Part shown: positions 60,739 to 64,000 of the stretch, in pieces | Layout of the letters: each line of letters starts with the position of its first letter | Numbering within the stretch: the first letter of the stretch is position 1 | Assembly (NCBI GenBank): GCA_031552235.1 | Contig: JAVBMR010000024.1 | Location: forward strand, 22,386 to 86,385 | Direction of reading: 5' to 3' | Origin: WRDF01 sp031552235 | GTDB lineage: Bacteria > Bacteroidota > Bacteroidia > Bacteroidales > Rikenellaceae | Length of the DNA stretch: 64,000 nucleotides | Notes under the pieces: model-generated | What the model saw: the letters and a program-made list of their open reading frames with translations, nothing else | Database searches by the model: none | Told to the model about the DNA's origin: nothing | Translations under genes and position numbers: made by a program

Positions 60739-61860
60739 ATGCGTAAAATATTGTTTTCCCTGGCGCTCCTGCTTTCGTGCCAGCTGGCGTTCGGGCAGAA
60801 AAGCCTGCTGACGAAATTCCCCGAAGGATCTAAACCCGAAGAGGTCGGGAAACTTCTGGGTTACCGTTTCGTGTATGGCGACTGGTCGCTGCACGGCGGC
60901 AAATGGGTCAACTACCCGATGACTTTCTACTGGAACGGCTCGCTGAGGTTTGCCGAACTGTCCAAAGACAAGGATCTCCAGGAATACCTGCTGAATAAAT
61001 TCGAACCGCTCTTCGGCAAAGACAGCCAGTACCTGCCCATTAAGAACCATGTGGACCTCAATATGTTCGGCAGCCTGCCGCTTGAGATCTACCGCATAAC
61101 CGGCGAAAAACGCTACCTCGATCTCGGGCTTCCGTATGCGGATACCCAGTGGGAGGTTCCGGCTAATATAGAAGAAACAGAGAAAGACTGGAAGAACATG
61201 AAAGAGTGGGCGGCCAAGGGATACTCATGGCAGACCCGCCTGTGGATCGACGACATGTACATGATAACCATCGTGCAGACACAGGCGTACAGGGTTACGA
61301 AAGACATGAAATACCTTGACCGCGCGGCTAAGGAGATGGTAATGTACCTCGACGAGTTGCAGCGCCCCAACGGCCTGTTCTACCACGCCCCCGACGTGCC
61401 ATACTATTGGGCTCGCGGCAACGGCTGGATGGCCGCCGGTATGACCGAACTCCTGCGCTACCTGCCCAAAAACCACGAAAACTACGCGCGTATACTTGAA
61501 GGTTACCACAAAATGATGGAAAGCCTGCTGAAATACCAGTCGCCGGGCGGCATGTGGAACCAGCTGATCGACAAATCGGATATCTGGGCCGAAACATCCG
61601 GGACGGCCATGTTCACATACGCGTTCATCGTAGGGGTTAAACACGGCCTGCTTGACGCCAAGGTTTACGCTCCGGCCGCCCGCAAAGCGTGGCTCGCGAT
61701 GGTAACCTATATCGACCACAAAGGCGCCGTATCCGAAGTTTGTGTCGGTACTAACAAGGAGAATTCGGAAAAGTACTACTATGATCGTCCGCGCCGTACA
61801 GGCGACTACCACGGCCAGGCCCCTTACATGTGGTGCGTGAATGCCCTTATGGAGAAATAG
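60739..61860 (+). CDS. exported GH105 unsaturated uronyl hydrolase, copy 2
   Basis: A 373 aa paralogue of the preceding gene. The signal MRKILFSLALLLSCQLAFGQ is almost identical and long blocks of the barrel are the same (YLDELQRPNGLFYHAPD; YWARGNGWMA; GMTELLRYLPKNHE). Differences cluster in the N-terminal substrate region (SLHGGKWVNYPMTFYWNG against TLHYAMVCYWNG) and an extra IEETEKDWKNM segment, so the copies may differ in substrate. The start at 60739 was chosen because it aligns with copy 1; an earlier ATG adds nine residues. A terminator follows. Confidence 0.9.
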   Translation: MRKILFSLALLLSCQLAFGQKSLLTKFPEGSKPEEVGKLLGYRFVYGDWSLHGGKWVNYPMTFYWNGSLRFAELSKDKDLQEYLLNKFEPLFGKDSQYLPIKNHVDLNMFGSLPLEIYRITGEKRYLDLGLPYADTQWEVPANIEETEKDWKNMKEWAAKGYSWQTRLWIDDMYMITIVQTQAYRVTKDMKYLDRAAKEMVMYLDELQRPNGLFYHAPDVPYYWARGNGWMAAGMTELLRYLPKNHENYARILEGYHKMMESLLKYQSPGGMWNQLIDKSDIWAETSGTAMFTYAFIVGVKHGLLDAKVYAPAARKAWLAMVTYIDHKGAVSEVCVGTNKENSEKYYYDRPRRTGDYHGQAPYMWCVNALMEK

Positions 61861-61892
61861 CTTACCGTCATCAGCGTAAGCCAAATACTGCG

Positions 61893-61918
61893 AAAGCCGG
61901 GGAATATTCCCGGCTTTC
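61893..61918. terminator. terminator after the uronate cluster
   Basis: The stem AAAGCCGGG/CCCGGCTTT between the convergent GH105 and DUF1801 genes. Confidence 0.7.
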
Positions 61919-61922
61919 GTTA

Positions 61923-62342
61923 TTACATGTCGCTTTTCCCGTTTCTCGCCGCCTTTTCCGTAGGCTTCTTAGTTTTCTTCGCTTTGGCTTTCGCCTTGTT
62001 GGCCTTCACGCAGTACCGCACGATTTTCTTTATCAGCGTCACGGGAAGGGGCTTGCCGATGGGGAACTGTATGGTTCCGCGGGAGGTTTTATAACCGGCC
62101 AGTTCTTCCTTGAACGCGGCTATCGCATCGGGCCCGGGGAACAGGCTGACATGTTTGGTAAATCCGCCGAAATAAGCCACCACGCCATCCTGTTTATAGA
62201 CTGGCATCTCGTAGCTGATCGATTCCTGCGCTTCGGGCGCGGCCTGCCGGACGGCGAGGCGCATACGTTCAAGATACTCCTTCACATCTGGCGCGGCCAG
62301 CGCGATATACTCGTCGATGGTTTTAGGTTTTGTGGTTTCCAT
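61923..62342 (-). CDS. DUF1801 (YdhG-like) protein
   Basis: A 139 aa protein of the DUF1801 domain family. The characteristic blocks are TIDEYIALAAPDVKEYLERMRLAVRQAAPEAQESISYEMPVYKQDG, VVAYFGGFTKHVSLFPGPDAI and TIQFPIGKPLPVTLIKKIVRYC. The C-terminal tail (KANKAKAKAKKTKKPTEKAARNGKS) is basic and low-complexity. No function is established for the family. The start at 62342 is the conserved one; a longer frame has 32 unrelated upstream codons. Confidence 0.85.
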   Translation of the reverse strand: METTKPKTIDEYIALAAPDVKEYLERMRLAVRQAAPEAQESISYEMPVYKQDGVVAYFGGFTKHVSLFPGPDAIAAFKEELAGYKTSRGTIQFPIGKPLPVTLIKKIVRYCVKANKAKAKAKKTKKPTEKAARNGKSDM

Positions 62343-62465
62343 GGCTGGCTTAGTTTTATTAATCGGCACAATATACGGCTTTGTATTTAATTCCGCATTA
62401 GGAAATAAAAAAGGTTTATAGTAAATTCGTACCTCCAAAACTTAAAATCTTAAATCCTGAGAAGT

Positions 62466-63650
62466 ATGCATTCATCCACTACATTGCCCAATAATAACCG
62501 CATAGAAATAGCTGACGTACTGCGTGGCTTTGCTGTGATGGGGATTACACTTATCCATTTTATCGAACGTTTCAGCCTCTATAGTTTCCCGGAAGAAACA
62601 TGCGGGTTTCTTGTATTTACGGACAGGGTAATCTGGGATAGCGTGTTTTTTACTTTTGCCGGTAAAGCCTATTGCATCTTTGCGCTGCTTTTCGGATTCA
62701 GTTTCTTTATCCAGGACAACTCGCAAAAAGAAAAAGGGAAAGATTTCCGCGGACGGTTCGCATGGCGGTTGGTGTTGCTTTTCTTTATAGCCTGCGTCAA
62801 TTCGATGTTGTTCCCCGGTGAAATATTGGTACTTTATGCGTTGCTCGGTTATGTGCTGATCGCGGTCTGCCGCCTTTCTACCCGCACGGTCGCGATCATA
62901 GCGGCAGTCCTCTTGCTGCAGCCTTTCGAGTGGGGGCAAATAATTTACGCGTTATTCAACCCCGGGTACGTGGCCAATGCCCAGTTCGATGTCCCGTACT
63001 GGGATATAGTCAACACGGCCCAGAGGGAAGGTTCTTTCCTCGAAATGTGCAAAACCGCGATATGGACGGGCAATATCGCCAATATGGGCTGGATGATATT
63101 GCATGGAAGGGTTACGCAAACCGCAGGGCTGTTCATGGTAGGCATGCTGATCGGGCGCGGCAAGGTGTTCCTCTATTCGGAAACGAATATCAAACTGTGG
63201 ATCAAAGTGTTCATCATATCCGTTGCAGCCTTCTTCCCGCTTTACGGTTTGACGGCGCTGCTTCCCGATTTTATAACAAGAGAGGCGTTGCTTGCGCCTT
63301 CCGCCCTTATAGCCAAGTCGCTCTCGAATCTTGCGTTTACAGGAGTGCTGTTCGCAGGGGTGATACTTGTTTATTATCTGACAAAGTTCAGGCGTGTTTT
63401 TCATCAATTTGCGCCTTATGGCCGCATGAGCCTGACGAACTACCTGTCGCAGTCTTTGATCGGGGCCTTCCTTTTTTATAACTGGGGGCTGGGACTCTAC
63501 CGGTATACGGGCATTACGGTCTGCTTTCTTATCGGCATAGGCGTATTTTTGCTGCAATACTTTTTTTGCCGCTGGTGGCTTCGTTCTCACCGCCAAGGCC
63601 CATTGGAATGGCTGTGGAAGAAGGCTACCTGGATCGGGACGGGCAAATGA
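62466..63650 (+). CDS. DUF418-family membrane protein
   Basis: A 394 aa polytopic protein with about ten membrane helices. The N-terminal RIEIADVLRGFAVMGITLIHFIERF and the C-terminal ANYL-like FAPYGRMSLTNYLSQSLIGAFLFYNWGLGLYRYTG belong to the DUF418/YeiB family, thought to be membrane transporters or acyltransferase-like proteins. The function is unknown. It is a single gene, followed by a hairpin terminator. Confidence 0.85.
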   Translation: MHSSTTLPNNNRIEIADVLRGFAVMGITLIHFIERFSLYSFPEETCGFLVFTDRVIWDSVFFTFAGKAYCIFALLFGFSFFIQDNSQKEKGKDFRGRFAWRLVLLFFIACVNSMLFPGEILVLYALLGYVLIAVCRLSTRTVAIIAAVLLLQPFEWGQIIYALFNPGYVANAQFDVPYWDIVNTAQREGSFLEMCKTAIWTGNIANMGWMILHGRVTQTAGLFMVGMLIGRGKVFLYSETNIKLWIKVFIISVAAFFPLYGLTALLPDFITREALLAPSALIAKSLSNLAFTGVLFAGVILVYYLTKFRRVFHQFAPYGRMSLTNYLSQSLIGAFLFYNWGLGLYRYTGITVCFLIGIGVFLLQYFFCRWWLRSHRQGPLEWLWKKATWIGTGK

Positions 63651-63687
63651 CAATCTCCGGTCTGTAAAAAGACCGAGTAAAGCAATG

Positions 63688-63721
63688 AAAAAAGCAGTTA
63701 CATTTCTGTAACTGCTTTTTT
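63688..63721. terminator. terminator downstream of the DUF418 gene
   Basis: The stem AAGCAGTTAC/GTAACTGCTT with A5 before and T6 after. Confidence 0.85.
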
Positions 63722-63722
63722 G

Positions 63723-63741
63723 TGGTGCCACCAAGAATCGA
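63723..63741 (-). other. tRNA 3'-end-like fragment (possible att remnant)
   Basis: On the minus strand the sequence reads TTCGATTCTTGGTGGCACC plus A, which has the order of a tRNA T-loop, T-stem and acceptor end. The region that would hold the rest of a tRNA (63742 upward) does not fold as one, so this is a fragment. Such 3' ends are the usual target of tyrosine-recombinase integration. Confidence 0.35.
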
Positions 63742-63821
63742 AATTGGATTGGCATATAATGGATAATCAACTTATTAGGTTCGGCAAAAATAAATTAACC
63801 TACGACTCACATACGGTTAGG

Positions 63822-64000
63822 TGTCCTTTTATGGGAGTCAAATGCGTATCATTCTTGAAATTGGATTTCCCAACTTATTCTGCACAAAAAGTTAAGCACT
63901 TTTTGCGTTTAGTTTCCAGAACTCGTCGATAGTCATATTGTTCAGCGCTTTATGGCGTCTGATCTTATTATACCAGATTTCGATATATTCAAAGACTTCC
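63822..64000 (-). mobile_element. IS3-family insertion sequence, 3' end (partial)
   Basis: The region carries the end of a transposase frame and about 70 bp of non-coding sequence below its stop. The proposed outer end starts TGTCCTTTTATGGGAG at 63822, which begins with TG as IS3 ends do; the exact boundary and target duplication cannot be confirmed because the other end is outside the window. Confidence 0.55.
63892..64000 (-). CDS. IS3-family transposase, C-terminal part (partial)
   Basis: The minus-strand frame ends with EVFEYIEIWYNKIRRHKALN, then NMTIDEFWKLNAKSA and a TAA stop. This is the conserved end of the IS3/IS150 OrfB integrase (DDE) domain, where the I-E-x-W/F-Y-N-x-x-R-R-H pattern follows the catalytic glutamate. 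Only the last 35 codons are in the window; the gene runs off the right edge, so intactness is unknown. Confidence 0.85.
   Translation of the reverse strand, partial: EVFEYIEIWYNKIRRHKALNNMTIDEFWKLNAKSA

Noticed and set aside
56361..61860. A full polysaccharide utilisation locus
   Set aside because: No SusC/SusD pair, lyase or hybrid sensor was found beside the cluster, so it is described as a uronate module only.
63723..63800. A complete tRNA gene on the minus strand
   Set aside because: Only the T-arm and acceptor-like end can be matched, and its T-stem already has a mismatch; no anticodon arm or D arm follows.
1..64000. CRISPR arrays, rRNA genes or a prophage
   Set aside because: No regularly spaced direct repeats, rRNA segments or phage structural genes were seen; apart from the IS3 end the repeats are dispersed and palindromic.

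Overview
The window reads as a chromosomal segment of a member of the Bacteroidales with fairly GC-rich coding sequence, most like Rikenellaceae (Alistipes-type). The supporting signs are promoters of the TTG-N19..21-TAnnTTTG type, little or no Shine-Dalgarno sequence, a KorA with fused gamma and alpha domains, LytS/LytTR signalling, DUF4834 and DUF4890 proteins, GH92/GH130/GH105 enzymes and dispersed Bacteroidetes-type palindromic repeats. The genus is an inference; no 16S rRNA or other decisive marker is present.

Layout. 1-6.4 kb: uronate isomerase (uxaC), yqeY, ugd, tRNA-Gln(CTG), an OmpA-like lipoprotein and purA. 6.4-10.4 kb: a secreted TPR protein, a repeat-filled gap and a GH130-like exported enzyme. 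10.5-16.1 kb: 2-oxoacid:ferredoxin oxidoreductase (korB/korA), an acetyl-CoA hydrolase/transferase and fabI. 16.3-24.6 kb: a minus-strand run, transcribed in the order pepD, mscS-like, His-rich exported protein, RND adaptor, RND pump, TolC-like protein. 24.7-31.3 kb: ispF, an unknown gene, gapA, an MlaE/MlaF-type ABC transporter, a DUF4834 protein, purB and a short rubredoxin gene. 31.4-37 kb: a SLOG protein, a DUF4890 protein, a LytS/LytTR two-component pair, gamma carbonic anhydrase and mazG. 37-49 kb: guaA, pheT, lysA, lysC, an ACT-like protein, a GNAT, a UbiA prenyltransferase, a DUF2089/YIP1-like pair and lepA. 49-53.6 kb: a small GNAT, then a three-gene acyl-CoA (probably propionyl-CoA) carboxylase operon with a structured 157-nt leader. 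53.8-61.9 kb: a GH92 mannosidase, then the most distinctive cluster: kduD, a galactitol-type EIIC permease, a kduI bearing an N-terminal signal peptide, and two tandem exported GH105 hydrolases. 62-64 kb: DUF1801 and DUF418 proteins, a tRNA-3'-end-like fragment and the end of an IS3-family element running off the window.

How it works together. The 56-62 kb cluster suggests that unsaturated pectin-type oligosaccharides are cleaved outside the cytoplasm by the GH105 pair, that the released 4-deoxy-5-keto-uronate is isomerised there by an exported KduI, that the product enters through an EIIC-like permease without visible PTS partners, and that KduD reduces it inside. With uxaC at the left end this gives two uronate routes. 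The carboxylase operon fits propionate/succinate metabolism, and KorAB with the CoA transferase fits anaerobic ferredoxin-linked metabolism.

Between genes there are several families of dispersed hairpin repeats. In some copies both arms of a stem have changed together so that pairing is kept, and one family carries promoter sequences that face the adjacent gene.
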